Positions 63,684 to 64,000 of a stretch of 64,000 nucleotides of DNA are shown here, one piece after another. The notes beneath the pieces are model-generated. The model was given only the letters and a program-made list of their open reading frames with translations, ran no database searches and was not told the origin of the DNA. Source of the DNA: Methanoregula sp. GTDB taxonomy: Archaea > Halobacteriota > Methanomicrobia > Methanomicrobiales > Methanospirillaceae. Numbering within the stretch: the first letter of the stretch is position 1; each line of letters begins with the position of its first letter. The translations under genes were made by a program, and so were the position numbers. The stretch covers positions 1 to 64,000 of the forward strand of contig NZ_JALOCH010000013.1 of NCBI RefSeq assembly GCF_023227875.1, written 5' to 3'.

Positions 63684-63998
63684 TCAGGATTCTTCTGCTC
63701 CCGTGGCCAAAGAAAGTACTGCATCCTTGCGCTCCCCTGCCACCTGCCGGTCAGTATAATCGTAATGGGAGATTTTTTCGATGATTACATAGAACATGTC
63801 CCTGTGCCGGTGATTATACCGGAAGGCCAGTTCCTGTACAAAATCAGGGATCTGTGCGCGTTCCAGATACCGGTGACGGGACCAGAGGGTCTGGGCAAAA
63901 CGCCAGAATACCGTAAGCGGCGGCCAGGTTCCCCGGTTTTTTGGTGTGAGGATGACGGTTTCCTGGTTGCAGCGATCCGGATAATAGGCAATGAGGCC
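63684..63998 (-). CDS. Transposase C-terminal part, IS1595/ISXO2-like (5' end outside window)
   Basis: The minus frame entering from the right edge is open for 104 codons and ends at TGA 63684. It reads FWRFAQTLWSRHRYLERAQI then PDFVQELAFRYNHRHRDMFY, resembling the DDE-domain end of ISXO2-like transposases, in which a FW-x-x-A segment is followed by an aromatic-rich F-R-Y-N-x-R motif. The ATG frame at 63785-64000 is out of phase with this and not credible. No terminal inverted repeat could be identified in 63564-63683. Whether the element is intact cannot be seen. Confidence 0.5.
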   Translation of the reverse strand, partial: GLIAYYPDRCNQETVILTPKNRGTWPPLTVFWRFAQTLWSRHRYLERAQIPDFVQELAFRYNHRHRDMFYVIIEKISHYDYTDRQVAGERKDAVLSLATGAEES

Positions 63999-64000
63999 AT

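Noticed and set aside
63785..64000. 71-codon minus-strand ATG frame at the right edge
   Set aside because: Out of phase with the transposase-like frame and rich in residues typical of a shadow frame.

Overview
The window reads as a chromosome segment of a methanogenic archaeon of the order Methanomicrobiales, probably Methanoregula-like. This rests on a DUF3821 S-layer protein, DUF3344 and PEGA surface proteins, an FmdE-like protein, a CfbA-like chelatase, a CooC/CooT pair, poly-T terminators, and AT-rich promoters with TATA boxes close to start codons. No tRNA, rRNA or CRISPR array was seen.

Layout. 1-2604 is a truncated S-layer gene (-). 3051-3452 is a CbiX/CfbA-type chelatase (+). 3502-5150 holds two overlapping SAM methyltransferases (-), divergent from importer 1 (5316-10738, +: two Opp/Nik ATPases, a lipoprotein and two permeases). 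10965-12681 (-) is DUF4198, cooC-like and cooT-like. 13058-14038 (+) is a Gate-domain membrane protein behind an odd GC-rich patch. 14152-22259 (+) is a methyltransferase, FecCD, FepC, a methyltransferase, three tandem FecB-like lipoproteins and an FmdE-like protein. 22575-24319 (+) is an ABC-2 exporter. 24435-32326 (-) is importer 2, tightly overlapped, with a fused ATPase and three methyltransferases. 32812-34472 (-) is a second ABC-2 exporter. 34623-40627 (-) is importer 3 with a leading methyltransferase. 40628-42019 is gene-poor and holds one tiny lysine-rich gene. 42020-42442 is nikR copy 1. 42586-48243 (-) is cobN, an ABC-2 exporter and a 48-codon ORF, divergent from a ChlI/ChlD ATPase, FecCD and FepC (48476-52449, +). 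52521-53223 holds gene remnants. 53286-53708 is nikR copy 2. 53929-63563 (-) holds DUF3344/PEGA/CARDB surface proteins, a MacB-type exporter and a BtuF-like lipoprotein. The right edge cuts a transposase-like ORF.

Together the genes look like a metal-homeostasis island, most probably for nickel with cobalt or tetrapyrroles possible. It has three Opp/Nik-type importers, two FecCD importers, four exporters, two NikR copies with intact nickel ligands, nickel-insertion accessory proteins and two kinds of tetrapyrrole chelatase. The striking feature is eight SAM-dependent methyltransferases placed inside the importer operons and often translationally coupled to them. This suggests that a small ligand (metallophore or tetrapyrrole) is methylated as part of metal uptake. 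That is an inference from context; no ligand-building enzyme was recognised. A recurring promoter motif (half-site TAATACT/AGTATTA) may tie several of these operons into one regulon.
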